Of a stretch of 64,000 nt of DNA, positions 10,244 through 19,008 are shown in pieces. Below the pieces are notes generated by a model. It was not told the origin of the DNA, did no database searches, and saw only the letters and a list, made by a program, of their open reading frames with translations. The position numbers and the translations under genes are program-made. How positions within the stretch are numbered: position 1 is the first letter of the stretch; each line of letters begins with the position of its first letter. The DNA lies in assembly GCA_963539215.1 (NCBI GenBank), contig CAUTJT010000003.1:62001-126000 (forward strand), given 5' to 3'. Origin of the DNA: CAURNT01 sp963539215 (GTDB lineage: Bacteria > Fusobacteriota > Fusobacteriia > Fusobacteriales > Leptotrichiaceae).

Positions 10244-11239
10244 ATGAAAAAATTAACAATAGTAGATATAGCTAAAATGGCAGGAGTAGGAACAACAACT
10301 GTTTCAAGATATTTTAATAATGGGAGTATAAAAGAAGAAACAAGAGAAAAAATAGAAAAAATTGTTAAAAAATATAGTTATAAACCAAACTCATTTGCTA
10401 AAGCACTTAAAAGTAATGATAGTAAAATTATTGGTATTATAGTTCCAACTTTACATTCATATTCAACAGGTATGATATTAAGTAATATTGATAAAATATT
10501 AAAAGAAAAAAAATATGAGTCTTTTATACTAAATTCTAATTTTTCAGTTGATCATCAAATTGAATACATTAATAAGCTTGATAGGATGAGAGCTGAAGGA
10601 GTGATATTACTTCCAACAACTATGAATATTGAATATGAGAAAGAAATAAATAAGGTTGATACACCTATTGTAGTATTAGGTCAAGATATACATAGAGGTT
10701 ATTCAGTGCAATATGATGATTATAATGCTGGAGCATGTATAACTGAATATGTATTATCTAAAAATCATAAAAATATTGCTTATATAGGAGTGGAAGAAAC
10801 TGATATATCCGTAGGGGTTAATAGACGAAAGGGTATAATTGATACTTTAAATAAATATAATATAGATATTAATTTTGAACTTAAAACAGATTTTTCTATG
10901 GATAGTTCATATAAAATAGTTAAGGAGAATATAGAAAAATTTAAAAATGTAAGTTGTTTAATATGCGCTACAGATAGAATTGCTTATGGAGCAATAAAAG
11001 CGCTTTCTGAATTTGGAATTAATTCAGGTGAAAATTTTTCTATAACAGGATTTGGTAATTATGATTCTTCTAATTTACTTAAATATCCTTTAACAACTAT
11101 ATCATTTGATTTAGAAGTTGCTGCTAAAAAATCAGTAGATTTATTATTTGGTTTAATTTCAAATAATTATGATTTAGAAACTAAAATCTATATTCCTTAT
11201 ACTTTAATTGAAGGAAATAGTGTAATAAATAATAGATAA
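10244..11239 (+). CDS. LacI-family transcriptional repressor of the sucrose genes
   Basis: This 331-residue regulator has an N-terminal LacI helix-turn-helix (TIVDIAKMAGVGTTTVSRYF, residues 4-23) and a periplasmic-binding-protein-like sensor domain from about residue 60. It lies directly upstream of, and in the same direction as, PTS IIBC, sucrose-6-phosphate hydrolase and fructokinase genes. It probably represses them through the CG-centred palindrome at 11,330-11,341. That makes it ScrR-like by context; the sugar ligand cannot be read from the sequence. It has its own terminator, so it is transcribed separately from the structural genes. Confidence 0.85.
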   Translation: MKKLTIVDIAKMAGVGTTTVSRYFNNGSIKEETREKIEKIVKKYSYKPNSFAKALKSNDSKIIGIIVPTLHSYSTGMILSNIDKILKEKKYESFILNSNFSVDHQIEYINKLDRMRAEGVILLPTTMNIEYEKEINKVDTPIVVLGQDIHRGYSVQYDDYNAGACITEYVLSKNHKNIAYIGVEETDISVGVNRRKGIIDTLNKYNIDINFELKTDFSMDSSYKIVKENIEKFKNVSCLICATDRIAYGAIKALSEFGINSGENFSITGFGNYDSSNLLKYPLTTISFDLEVAAKKSVDLLFGLISNNYDLETKIYIPYTLIEGNSVINNR

Positions 11240-11241
11240 TT

Positions 11242-11268
11242 AGATGCAATAAATGCATCTTTTTATTT
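11242..11268 (+). terminator. Terminator after the LacI-type regulator
   Basis: Arms AGATGCA and TGCATCT with a 5-nt loop are followed by TTTTATTTT. It separates the regulator transcript from the sucrose operon. Confidence 0.75.
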
Positions 11269-11288
11269 TATAAAATAAATATTAACTA

Positions 11289-11317
11289 TTGACTAATTAA
11301 TAATTTTGAGGTATCCT
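11289..11317 (+). promoter_or_regulatory. Promoter of the sucrose operon
   Basis: TTGACT (11289-11294) and TATCCT (11312-11317) are separated by 17 nt. The predicted start of transcription falls just upstream of the palindromic operator. A half-site GGTATC (11310-11315) overlaps the -10 element. Confidence 0.6.
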
Positions 11318-11329
11318 ATTAATATAAAG

Positions 11330-11341
11330 GGTAACGATACC
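11330..11341. promoter_or_regulatory. Putative LacI-family operator
   Basis: GGTAACGATACC is a palindrome with one mismatched pair and a central CG, the usual form of LacI-family operators. It lies just downstream of the predicted transcription start and 20 nt before the first gene, a position suited to repression by the adjacent LacI-type protein. A second GGTATC lies at 11310-11315. Confidence 0.6.
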
Positions 11342-11361
11342 AAATTTAAATAGGAGGAAAT

Positions 11362-12783
11362 ATGGATTTAAAAAAAATAATCACATCAGTTATAGAAAAT
11401 TCTGGTGGTAAAGAAAATATCTCAAGTATTACTCATTGTGCAACACGTTTAAGAATTGAACTTCACGATGAAAGTAAATACGATAGATCAAAACTTGAAA
11501 ATATAGAAGGAGTCAAAGGAGTTTTCTTTACTAATGGTCAACTTCAAGTAATATTTGGAAGTGGGTTAGTTCAACAGGTATTTAGAAGTTATAACGAGGT
11601 TTTTGGAGATAATGTTTCTAAAGTTAAAGATGAAAATGAAAATAAAGAAAAATCTAAAGGAAATATAGCACAACGTTTTGTTAAAATGTTAAGTGATATA
11701 TTTGTACCAATAATACCAGCAATAGTTGCAGGTGGGTTATTAATGGGTATTAACAATATATTAACTGCAAAAGATGTATTTTTTGCAGGTAAAACTTTAA
11801 TAGAAGCTTATCCTAAATTTTCAGATCTTGCAGGAATGTTAAATTTATTTGCAAATGCACCATTCGTATTTTTACCAGTATTAATAGCATTTTCTGCTAC
11901 TAAACGTTTTGGTGGTAATCCATTTTTAGGTGCTGCATTAGGTATGATTATGGTACATCCTGATGTTTTAAATGCTTATGCTGTAGCACCGGGTGTTGAT
12001 ATTCCAAAGTGGAATATATTTGGTTTAGAAATTGCTAAAGTTGGTTATCAAGGAACTGTATTACCTATAGTAGTTATGAGTTATGTGTTAGCATCAATAG
12101 AAAAGTTTTTAAGAAGGGTAACACCTATTTATTTAGATAATTTAACTACACCTTTATTATCAATATTTATTACAGCATTTATTACATTTTCTTTAACAGG
12201 ACCTATACTTCGTGAAGTTGGTAATTATTTAACATTTGGATTAAGTTGGTTGTATTCAACACTTGGGTTTGTTGGAGCAGGTATTTTTGGAGGACTTTAT
12301 GCGCCTATAGTAATTACTGGAATGCATCATTCATTTATTGCTGTAGAAACAAGTTTACTAGCAGATCTTCCAAATACAGGAGGATCATTCATATTCCCAA
12401 TAGCTTCAATGTCTAATGCAGCACAAGGTGGAGCAGTTTTAGCCGTTATGGTATTTAGTAAAAATTCTAAATTAAAATCACTTGCTTCAGCTTCAGGTAT
12501 TTCAGCTTTACTTGGAATAACAGAACCTGCAATGTTTGGAGTTAACTTAAGATTAAAATATCCATTCTATGCTGCTTTAATCGGAAGTGCAATCTCAAGT
12601 GCTTGGCTTGGATTAAATCATGTACTTGCTACTGCTTTAGGTGCAGCAGGAATACCTGGATTTTTATCTATTCCTTATCAAAATTGGTTCTCATTTGGTA
12701 TAGGATTAATCTTATCAGTAGTAATATCATTTATTCTTACTGGTTATTTCTATAAAACGAAAGATGTTGAAAATGAAGAATAA
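11362..12783 (+). CDS. scrA: Sucrose-type PTS permease, EIIBC
   Basis: This inner-membrane protein imports and phosphorylates a sugar, most likely sucrose to sucrose-6-phosphate. The 473 residues comprise an EIIB domain (about 1-80, phosphocysteine Cys26 in ITHCATRLR) and an EIIC domain (about 105-460) with many membrane segments, including the GITEPAMFGVNLRLKYPF region typical of the glucose/sucrose superfamily. No EIIA domain is fused, so phosphate must come from an EIIA encoded elsewhere. It is the first gene of the scrA-scrB-scrK operon. Sucrose specificity is inferred from the GH32 hydrolase and fructokinase that follow; trehalose or another beta-fructoside is less likely. Confidence 0.9.
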   Translation: MDLKKIITSVIENSGGKENISSITHCATRLRIELHDESKYDRSKLENIEGVKGVFFTNGQLQVIFGSGLVQQVFRSYNEVFGDNVSKVKDENENKEKSKGNIAQRFVKMLSDIFVPIIPAIVAGGLLMGINNILTAKDVFFAGKTLIEAYPKFSDLAGMLNLFANAPFVFLPVLIAFSATKRFGGNPFLGAALGMIMVHPDVLNAYAVAPGVDIPKWNIFGLEIAKVGYQGTVLPIVVMSYVLASIEKFLRRVTPIYLDNLTTPLLSIFITAFITFSLTGPILREVGNYLTFGLSWLYSTLGFVGAGIFGGLYAPIVITGMHHSFIAVETSLLADLPNTGGSFIFPIASMSNAAQGGAVLAVMVFSKNSKLKSLASASGISALLGITEPAMFGVNLRLKYPFYAALIGSAISSAWLGLNHVLATALGAAGIPGFLSIPYQNWFSFGIGLILSVVISFILTGYFYKTKDVENEE

Positions 12784-14068
12784 TATTTGGAAACAAAATT
12801 TACATATAGAACCTGAAAAAGGTTGGTTAAATGATCCTAACGGGTTAGTTTATTTTAATGGTTTTTATTATATATATCATCAATATTCGTATGATCCTAA
12901 TGGTGGAGAAAAATTATGGTATGGATATAAAAGTCGAGATTTAATAAATTTTGAAAAATTAGGGGTTGTATTAATTCCTGATTCTTCATATGATAAATCT
13001 GGAGTTTATTCTGGAAGTGCACATGTTAAGAATGATGAAATTGTATATTATTATACAGGAAATGTTAAATATAAAGATAAAAACTATAATTATATTACAA
13101 ATGGAAGAGAACATAATACAATTAGACTAACAAGTAAAGATGGTAAGATTTTTTCAAAAAAGGAATTGATTTTTGATAATAATAATTATCCTTATATGAC
13201 TAAACATGTAAGAGATCCTAAAATATATATTAAAAATAATGAAGAATACTTAGTTTTAGGTGGAAGAGATTTAGAAGATAATGGGTGTTTATTAGTTTAT
13301 AAAAATTTAAAATATTTCAAAACAATATATTATACGAAGTATTTGGGATATATGTGGGAGTGTCCAGATTACTTTATGTTAGATAATAAAGAAATATTAT
13401 TATTTTCTCCACAAGGAATTAAAAACATGTATGTTGAGTATAAAAATATGTATGAAGTAGGCTATTCTATAATAAAAGATGGAATAGAAAATATAGAATT
13501 TATAGATAATTTTAATTTGTTAGATCATGGTTTTGATTTTTATGCACCTCAAACATTTATTGATAAAAATGGTGATAGAGTATTAATTGGTTGGATGTAT
13601 ATTCCGGATAGTTCATATATAAATCCCACAATTAATTTTGGATATCAAAATTGCTTAAGTATACCTAGAGTATTAAAAATAAGTAATAATAGGTTAACTC
13701 AAAGTATACATGAAAGTATATATGAATTATTTGATAAAGATTTAAATGATAATTTTAATGAATCAAAATGGTATTATAAACAAGATTCAAATCATAGTTT
13801 TAAAATTCTTGTTGACACATTAGAGATATTATACGATAATAAGATATTAGAAATTAATTTAAATGATACAGGTTATGGAAGAGGGAGTAGAAAATTTGAA
13901 ATAAATTTACAAAATATAGAAATAGTATTTGATAATTCTTCATTTGAAATATTTGCAAATGATGGAGAATTTGCATTTAGTTCAAGATTTTATCCTAAAA
14001 ATCATAAAGTAAAAATTAATTCTAAAAAATATATTGCAAAAAGTTTGAAAGGAATAGAGGTGAAATAA
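12764..14068 (+). CDS. scrB: Sucrose-6-phosphate hydrolase (GH32)
   Basis: This cytoplasmic glycoside hydrolase family 32 enzyme cleaves sucrose-6-phosphate to glucose-6-phosphate and fructose. It shows the WLNDPNG motif with nucleophile Asp24, the transition-state RDP motif (HVRDPK) and the acid/base Glu in WECPDYF. At 434 residues it is slightly shorter than many family members, and its C-terminal beta-sandwich is compact. The annotated ATG overlaps the end of the permease gene by 20 nt; a second ATG at 12,773 is equally possible and neither has a strong ribosome binding site. Overlap with the permease implies translational coupling. Confidence 0.92.
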   Translation: MLKMKNNIWKQNLHIEPEKGWLNDPNGLVYFNGFYYIYHQYSYDPNGGEKLWYGYKSRDLINFEKLGVVLIPDSSYDKSGVYSGSAHVKNDEIVYYYTGNVKYKDKNYNYITNGREHNTIRLTSKDGKIFSKKELIFDNNNYPYMTKHVRDPKIYIKNNEEYLVLGGRDLEDNGCLLVYKNLKYFKTIYYTKYLGYMWECPDYFMLDNKEILLFSPQGIKNMYVEYKNMYEVGYSIIKDGIENIEFIDNFNLLDHGFDFYAPQTFIDKNGDRVLIGWMYIPDSSYINPTINFGYQNCLSIPRVLKISNNRLTQSIHESIYELFDKDLNDNFNESKWYYKQDSNHSFKILVDTLEILYDNKILEINLNDTGYGRGSRKFEINLQNIEIVFDNSSFEIFANDGEFAFSSRFYPKNHKVKINSKKYIAKSLKGIEVK

Positions 14069-15013
14069 ATGGCAGTTTTATGTATAGGCGAAATGTTGAT
14101 AGATTTTATAGGAGAAGGCATAGGTAGTATAGATAAAATAGATAGTTTTAAAAAAGAAGCAGGTGGCTGTGTTGCTAATGTTGCATGTGTTGCCTCAAAA
14201 CTTGGACATAAAAGTTATTTGTTGACTGCTCTTGGAAATGATGGTTTTGGTAAATTTTTAGAAGATACACTAAAATCTCAAAATGTAAGCTATGATTATT
14301 TAGTTAAAAAAGATAATTTATTTACGCCGTTAGCATTTGTTTCTAGAGATGAAAAAGGAGATAGATCATTTAGTTTTTATTTTAAAGGTTCTTCAGCGTT
14401 AAAAATTTCAAAAGAACAAATAAATAAAGTAAATTTAAATGAAATCGAAATAATACATTTTGCAAGTATAGCAATACAAGATGAATCTAAAGAATCTCAT
14501 AAAATTTTATTAGAAAAGGCTAAAGATAAAGGTATTTTGATTAGTTTTGATGTTAACTTAAGATTTAATCTTTGGGAAGATATGGAAGATTATTATAATA
14601 CCATACAAGAATTTTTACCTTATGTAAATATATTGAAAATATCTGATAATGAATTAGAATTTGTTACAGGAACAAAGAATATAGAACAAGCTTTAGAAGA
14701 TAAATTTAAACATATATCACATGTTTTATACACTAAAGGTGAAAATGGTTCAGAAGTATATCATAATGGTTTTAAAGTTCTAAATACTATACCGAATGTT
14801 AAAGTTATAGATACAACAGGAGCAGGTGATGCTTTTGTTGGAGCGTATATTTCAAAATTACTTAAAACAGAAGGGGATAAGAAAAAATTAAGTATAATTG
14901 ATTTAGAAAATATATCAAGATTTGCAACTAATTATGCTTCTTTATCAACAACTAATATAGGCGCTATATCTAGTTATGTAGATGATAAAAAGTATGAAGA
15001 GGTTTTTAAATAA
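14069..15013 (+). CDS. scrK: Fructokinase (PfkB family)
   Basis: This ribokinase-family sugar kinase phosphorylates the fructose released by the preceding hydrolase. The N-terminal LCIGEMLIDF region and the C-terminal DTTGAGDAFVGAY motif (catalytic Asp254) are the two PfkB signatures. The 314-residue length is normal. It starts immediately after the hydrolase stop and ends the sucrose operon at a strong terminator. Fructose specificity follows from the operon rather than from residues seen here. Confidence 0.92.
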   Translation: MAVLCIGEMLIDFIGEGIGSIDKIDSFKKEAGGCVANVACVASKLGHKSYLLTALGNDGFGKFLEDTLKSQNVSYDYLVKKDNLFTPLAFVSRDEKGDRSFSFYFKGSSALKISKEQINKVNLNEIEIIHFASIAIQDESKESHKILLEKAKDKGILISFDVNLRFNLWEDMEDYYNTIQEFLPYVNILKISDNELEFVTGTKNIEQALEDKFKHISHVLYTKGENGSEVYHNGFKVLNTIPNVKVIDTTGAGDAFVGAYISKLLKTEGDKKKLSIIDLENISRFATNYASLSTTNIGAISSYVDDKKYEEVFK

Positions 15014-15041
15014 AAAATGTGGCTAAAAAGCCACATTTTTT
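15012..15041. terminator. Bidirectional terminator between scrK and yebC
   Basis: A perfect 13-bp stem (aaaaaatgtggct with agccacatttttt) with a 4-nt loop is flanked by A- and T-runs. It can terminate the sucrose operon on the plus strand and yebC on the minus strand. Confidence 0.9.
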
Positions 15042-15046
15042 GTATT

Positions 15047-15766
15047 TTATAATTCTCCAGCATAATTATGATATACTTTTTGTACATCATCATTATCTTC
15101 AAGAATATCTATTAATTTTCTTAATTTTTCTAAATCTTCATCAGATAAACTTTCTACTTCAATTGATGGTACATATTCAATATCTGATTCTAATAATTCA
15201 TAACCATTTGATCTTAAAGCATCAGAAACTGCATCAAAAGTATCTGTTGGAGTAGTGATGTAGAAACTATCATCTAAACTTTCCATATCTTCCATACCTG
15301 ATTCAAGAGCTATTTCCATTATAGCATCTTCTTCAGTTTTATCTGTTTTTTCTATAATGATTACACCTTTTCTATCAAACATATATGATACACATCCAGT
15401 AACTCCTAAATTACCACCATTTTTATCAAAAGTTGATTTTACAGCAGAAGCAGTTCTATTTCTGTTATCAGTAAGTGATTCAACAACTACTGCAACTCCC
15501 CCTGGACCATATCCTTCATAGTTTAATGAATCAAATGAAGTTGAACCATCAGCACCTGATCCTTTTTTTATAGCTCTTGTAATATTATCATTAGGCATAT
15601 TTATAGCCTTTGCTTTTTCAATAGCGTGTTTTAAAGCAACATTATATTCAGGGTCTGCACCATTTCTAGCAGCAACTGTAATTAATCTAACGTATTTTGT
15701 GAAAGCTGCTCCTCTTTTTTTATCTTGTGCTTCTTTACGACCTGCTATAGTACCATGTCTTCCCAT
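15047..15766 (-). CDS. yebC: YebC/PmpR-family regulatory protein
   Basis: This 239-residue protein has the family signatures MGRHGTIAGRKEAQDKKRG at the N-terminus, NMPNDNITRAIKKG and YEGYGPGGVAVVVE in the middle, and an acidic C-terminal domain. Family members act as transcriptional regulators or, as shown more recently for some, help ribosomes through proline-rich stretches. It is a single-gene unit with its own promoter and a GGAGG site. The function class is secure; the target is unknown. Confidence 0.93.
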   Translation of the reverse strand: MGRHGTIAGRKEAQDKKRGAAFTKYVRLITVAARNGADPEYNVALKHAIEKAKAINMPNDNITRAIKKGSGADGSTSFDSLNYEGYGPGGVAVVVESLTDNRNRTASAVKSTFDKNGGNLGVTGCVSYMFDRKGVIIIEKTDKTEEDAIMEIALESGMEDMESLDDSFYITTPTDTFDAVSDALRSNGYELLESDIEYVPSIEVESLSDEDLEKLRKLIDILEDNDDVQKVYHNYAGEL

Positions 15767-15795
15767 ATTTCCTCCAAATTTTTTATTTCATTTAA

Positions 15796-15824
15796 ATTAT
15801 ATCACATTAAAAAAGTATAGTCAA
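15796..15824 (-). promoter_or_regulatory. Promoter of yebC
   Basis: On the minus strand TTGACT (complement of 15819-15824) and TATAAT (complement of 15796-15801) are separated by exactly 17 nt, about 30 nt upstream of the yebC start. Confidence 0.8.
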
Positions 15825-15827
15825 AAT

Positions 15828-17627
15828 TTAATCATTTAACTTTAGAACTGATAAGAATGCTTCTTGAGGTATTTCTACGTTACCTATAGCTTTCATACGT
15901 TTCTTACCTTCTTTTTGTTTTTCTAATAGTTTTTTCTTACGAGTAATATCTCCACCATAACATTTAGCTAATACATTTTTTCTTAAAGCTTTTACTGTTT
16001 CACGAGCAATTACTTTAGTTCCAAGTGCTGCTTGTATTGGTATTTCAAATTGTTGTCTTGGAATTACTTCTTTTAATTTTTCAACTATAGATCTACCTCT
16101 GTAATAAGCGTTATCGTTATGTGCAATAAATGAGAATGCATCTACAGCTTGTCCACTTACAAGTATATCAATTTTAACTAAGTTTGATTCTCTAAATCCT
16201 ATCATTTCATATTCGAATGAAGCATATCCTTTAGTTCTTGATTTAAGTTTATCATAAAAATCAATAACAACTTCAGCAAGTGGCAAATCATATATAATCA
16301 TAGATCTATTTTCATCAACAAAACTCATATTTACAAAAGTTCCACGTTTTTCCTGACAAAGTTCCATAACATTTCCTACATAATCTTTAGGAACTATTAT
16401 AGTTCCTTTTATGAATGGTTCTTCTATATGTTTTCTACCTTCAGGAAATTCTGCTGGGTTGTCTATTATAAGCATATTAGAAGTACCTTCGACTGTAACG
16501 TGATATTCAACAGATGGAGCAGTAGATATTAAATCAATTCCAAATTCACGTCTTAATCTTTCAACTATAATTTCCATATGCAATAATCCTAAGAAACCAC
16601 AACGGAAACCAAATCCTAAGGCAAGTGAAGTTTCAGGCGTGTAGCTAAGTGAAGCATCATTTAATTGTAATTTTTCTAAAGCTTCTCTTAAATCTTCATA
16701 ATCATCAGTTGATATTGGATAAATACCTGCAAACACCATGCTTAGTGCTGGTCTATAACCAGAAAGTGGAAATTCAGTAGGATTTTTAACGTGAGTTATT
16801 GTATCTCCAACTTGTGCATCTTTTATTGATTTAATTCCAGTTATAATATATCCAACAGAACCAGTATTTAATTCATTTGTTTCCTTCATTTTAGGAGAGA
16901 AAACACCTAATTCAAGTACTTCAAATTCTTTACCAGTAGACATTATTTTAATTTTATCACCTTTTTTTATTGAACCATCAATTATACGGATATATGTAAT
17001 AACTCCCCTAAAATCATCATAGTGTGAATCGAATATCAAAGCTTTTAATGGTGCATTATCTTTACCATCTGGTTCAGGAAGATGATTAACTATTCCTTCA
17101 AGTAATTCATCTATTCCTATTCCAGTTTTACCAGAAACAAGAACAGAATTATCTGTAGGTAATCCTATTACATCTTCTATTTCAAGCATAACTCTATCTG
17201 GATCTGCTGAAGGCAAATCAATTTTATTTATGACCGGTAAAATCTCTAAATCATTTTCAAGTGCTAAATATACATTAGCAAGAGTTTGTGCTTCAATTCC
17301 TTGAGCTGCATCGACTACAAGTAAAGCACCATCACAAGCTGCAAGAGATCTTGAAACTTCATATATAAAATCAACGTGTCCTGGAGTATCTATAAGGTTT
17401 AGTTCATAAGTATTACCATCTTTTGCTTTATAATTTAATGTTACTGCTTGTGCTTTTATAGTTATACCTTTTTCACGTTCAAGGTCCATACTATCTAATA
17501 ATTGTTCTTTCATTTCTCTTTGACTAACAGTACCAGTCATTTCAAGTAATCTATCTGCAATAGTAGATTTACCGTGATCAATATGAGCAATTATTGAAAA
17601 ATTTCTTTTATATTTTTTATCTATCAT
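15828..17627 (-). CDS. lepA: Elongation factor 4 (LepA), back-translocating GTPase
   Basis: This ribosomal GTPase resolves stalled elongation complexes and supports 30S biogenesis. The G1 motif AHIDHGKS is at residues 14-21, followed by DTPGH (G3) and NKID (G4), then the EF-G-like domains and the LepA-specific C-terminal domain containing TRKKKLLEKQKEGKKRMK. Length is about 599 residues, normal for LepA. An upstream in-frame ATG at 17,639 overlaps the GAGGAG ribosome binding site, so the start is placed at 17,627. It is a single gene with its own promoter. Confidence 0.95.
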   Translation of the reverse strand: MIDKKYKRNFSIIAHIDHGKSTIADRLLEMTGTVSQREMKEQLLDSMDLEREKGITIKAQAVTLNYKAKDGNTYELNLIDTPGHVDFIYEVSRSLAACDGALLVVDAAQGIEAQTLANVYLALENDLEILPVINKIDLPSADPDRVMLEIEDVIGLPTDNSVLVSGKTGIGIDELLEGIVNHLPEPDGKDNAPLKALIFDSHYDDFRGVITYIRIIDGSIKKGDKIKIMSTGKEFEVLELGVFSPKMKETNELNTGSVGYIITGIKSIKDAQVGDTITHVKNPTEFPLSGYRPALSMVFAGIYPISTDDYEDLREALEKLQLNDASLSYTPETSLALGFGFRCGFLGLLHMEIIVERLRREFGIDLISTAPSVEYHVTVEGTSNMLIIDNPAEFPEGRKHIEEPFIKGTIIVPKDYVGNVMELCQEKRGTFVNMSFVDENRSMIIYDLPLAEVVIDFYDKLKSRTKGYASFEYEMIGFRESNLVKIDILVSGQAVDAFSFIAHNDNAYYRGRSIVEKLKEVIPRQQFEIPIQAALGTKVIARETVKALRKNVLAKCYGGDITRKKKLLEKQKEGKKRMKAIGNVEIPQEAFLSVLKLND

Positions 17628-17656
17628 TTTACTCCTCATTATTTTGTTTTACTTAG

Positions 17657-17685
17657 ATTTTATCACACTTTTTAAATATATTCAA
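17657..17685 (-). promoter_or_regulatory. Promoter of lepA
   Basis: On the minus strand TTGAAT (complement of 17680-17685) and TAAAAT (complement of 17657-17662) are 17 nt apart, upstream of the lepA ribosome binding site. Confidence 0.7.
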
Positions 17686-17822
17686 TAGAATCTGAAAGAA
17701 TAGAAATCTTTAAATATATTTATAATTTAAGATTTTATTCTTTTGTTTTTAAAAATATAGTTTATAAGATAAATTTAAAAATTTTGCAACTTTCGAATTC
17801 ATTGAAAAAGGCTTATATATTC

Positions 17823-17852
17823 TTTACATTATATGTGCAGAAGTAGTATAAT
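17823..17852 (+). promoter_or_regulatory. Promoter upstream of the small-ORF/HD cluster
   Basis: TTTACA (17823-17828) and TATAAT (17847-17852) are 18 nt apart. The 17640-17820 interval before it holds only the lepA promoter and AT-rich DNA. The transcript would enter the small ORFs at 17,878 and 17,934 and then the HD gene. Confidence 0.6.
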
Positions 17853-17933
17853 ACAGTTAGATAATGACCTTAAAGAAATGATAAGAATGTATGATATAAT
17901 TGGAGAACCTAAAAATGTTGAGTTGATAATTTT

Positions 17934-18113
17934 ATGAGTATTATCTATTACAAAACAAAATTTGGAATATTTAGATTAAAAGATGGGGATACTTTTAAAG
18001 TTTTAAGAAATGGTGAGTGGGTTGAAGATACAGATTTGTGGTTAGAATTTGTATTTAATGATTGGATTGATTTTGAAACTATAACAGAAGAAGAAGTGGT
18101 GAAATATTTATGA
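17934..18113 (+). CDS. Small hypothetical protein (59 aa)
   Basis: No family was recognised. The peptide begins MSIIYYKTKFGIFRL, is rich in Trp, Glu and Asp (five Trp-containing or acidic patches including GEWVEDTD and FNDWIDF), and ends VVKYL. Its ATG overlaps the stop of a 19-codon upstream ORF (17878-17937), and its own stop overlaps the ATG of the HD-domain gene, both as ATGA. This chain of overlaps suggests translational coupling, and that the peptide is real despite a weak ribosome binding site. It may be a partner of the HD protein; that is inference. Confidence 0.45.
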   Translation: MSIIYYKTKFGIFRLKDGDTFKVLRNGEWVEDTDLWLEFVFNDWIDFETITEEEVVKYL

Positions 18114-18526
18114 TGTATGTTATAGCTTTATATATAATGTTAAAAGCACATTTAAAACAAAAAGATAAATCTGGGAGAATGTATATTTTCCATCCGTTAT
18201 ATGTTAGTTTTAAGTTAAAAGGATACAATGCAAAGATTGTTGGTTTACTTCATGATGTGGTAGAAGATAGTGATTATACAATAGATGATTTAAAGAAATA
18301 TTTTAATAAAGATATCATAGAGGCTATTTCTGTTATTACAAAAAATAAAAACGAAAAATATGAAGATTATTTAAAAAAAGTCAAAAATAATAAATTAGCA
18401 AGACTTGTAAAAATAGAAGATTTAAAACATAATAGTGATTTAAGTAGATTGAAAAATATAACAATAGAAGATGAACAAAGAGAATTAAAATATAAAAAAG
18501 CTTTGATTTACTTGAAATATAGATAA
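18110..18526 (+). CDS. Stand-alone HD-domain protein, small alarmone hydrolase-like
   Basis: This 138-residue protein consists almost entirely of an HD phosphohydrolase domain of the RelA/SpoT type. The expected metal and catalytic residues are present: His28 in FHPL, His48-Asp49 and Glu52-Asp53 in LLHDVVEDSD, and a late Asp-Asn pair in the KIEDLKHNSDLSRL motif near residue 100. No synthetase, TGS or ACT domain follows. It therefore resembles small alarmone hydrolases (MESH1-like), which degrade (p)ppGpp or related nucleotides. It is coupled to the preceding 59-aa ORF by an ATGA overlap and lies in phage debris. Substrate is inferred from the family; a second in-frame ATG at 18,113 is an alternative start. 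Confidence 0.75.
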   Translation: MMYVIALYIMLKAHLKQKDKSGRMYIFHPLYVSFKLKGYNAKIVGLLHDVVEDSDYTIDDLKKYFNKDIIEAISVITKNKNEKYEDYLKKVKNNKLARLVKIEDLKHNSDLSRLKNITIEDEQRELKYKKALIYLKYR

Positions 18527-18574
18527 GAATAATATAAATTTTTATAAAAAAGACTAATTAAAGTCTTGGAAAAG

Positions 18575-18640
18575 ATGAATATAAAAGATCTTATTAATAG
18601 TTATATAAAAAATAAATTTAAAAAGTATGTGGAGTTATAA
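18575..18640 (+). CDS. Very short ORF (21 aa), doubtful
   Basis: MNIKDLINSYIKNKFKKYVEL can be read between the HD gene and the next hypothetical gene, with AGTCTTGGAAAAG upstream as a poor ribosome binding site. It may be the broken 5' end of a phage gene. There is no functional evidence. Confidence 0.2.
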   Translation: MNIKDLINSYIKNKFKKYVEL

Positions 18641-18731
18641 ATTAGTTGGTAAATATAGTACAATATATATTAATCCTATAACCCCAAAAATGACTACCAC
18701 ACATAAAACACACACAAAGGATGTGAAAAAT

Positions 18732-18947
18732 ATGAATAAATTTAAGGAATTAACTCAAAATCAAAAAGAAGCATTAATTAGAAGTAATATTGATTATGAG
18801 AAAAAAAATATAACAGTTGATGAATTAAGAGAAATACAAACTCAAATGGTAATGAGAGCAGAAGAAAATTATGATAATGATAGTTGGTATAATGAAATGA
18901 TGATGGTAGTTGATAACATAGATGATTATTTTAATATAATTGATTGA
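18732..18947 (+). CDS. Hypothetical protein (71 aa), phage-segment
   Basis: No family was recognised. The frame is open from 18,627, but the ATG at 18,732 has an AAAGGA site 8 nt upstream and starts a compact, charged helical protein (MNKFKELTQNQKEALIRSN). The upstream part is low-complexity and contains a CACACA tract, so it is probably not translated. The C-terminus is acidic (NIDDYFNIID). It precedes another 71-aa ORF of similar character. These small acidic proteins are typical of accessory DNA, but no role can be assigned. Confidence 0.5.
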   Translation: MNKFKELTQNQKEALIRSNIDYEKKNITVDELREIQTQMVMRAEENYDNDSWYNEMMMVVDNIDDYFNIID

Positions 18948-19008
18948 CAAAAATAATATAAATTATATAATAAATTATTGTATTATTAATGAAAGAAGAG
19001 GGAATATT

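Noticed and set aside
15019..15255. Plus-strand ORF of 78 codons, His/Leu-rich
   Set aside because: It lies antisense within yebC and reflects its acidic codons; no start signal.
18546..18569. AAGACT/AGTCTT hairpin after the HD gene
   Set aside because: It has a T-run only on the minus strand, where no gene needs a terminator; it is too weak to list as a plus-strand terminator.
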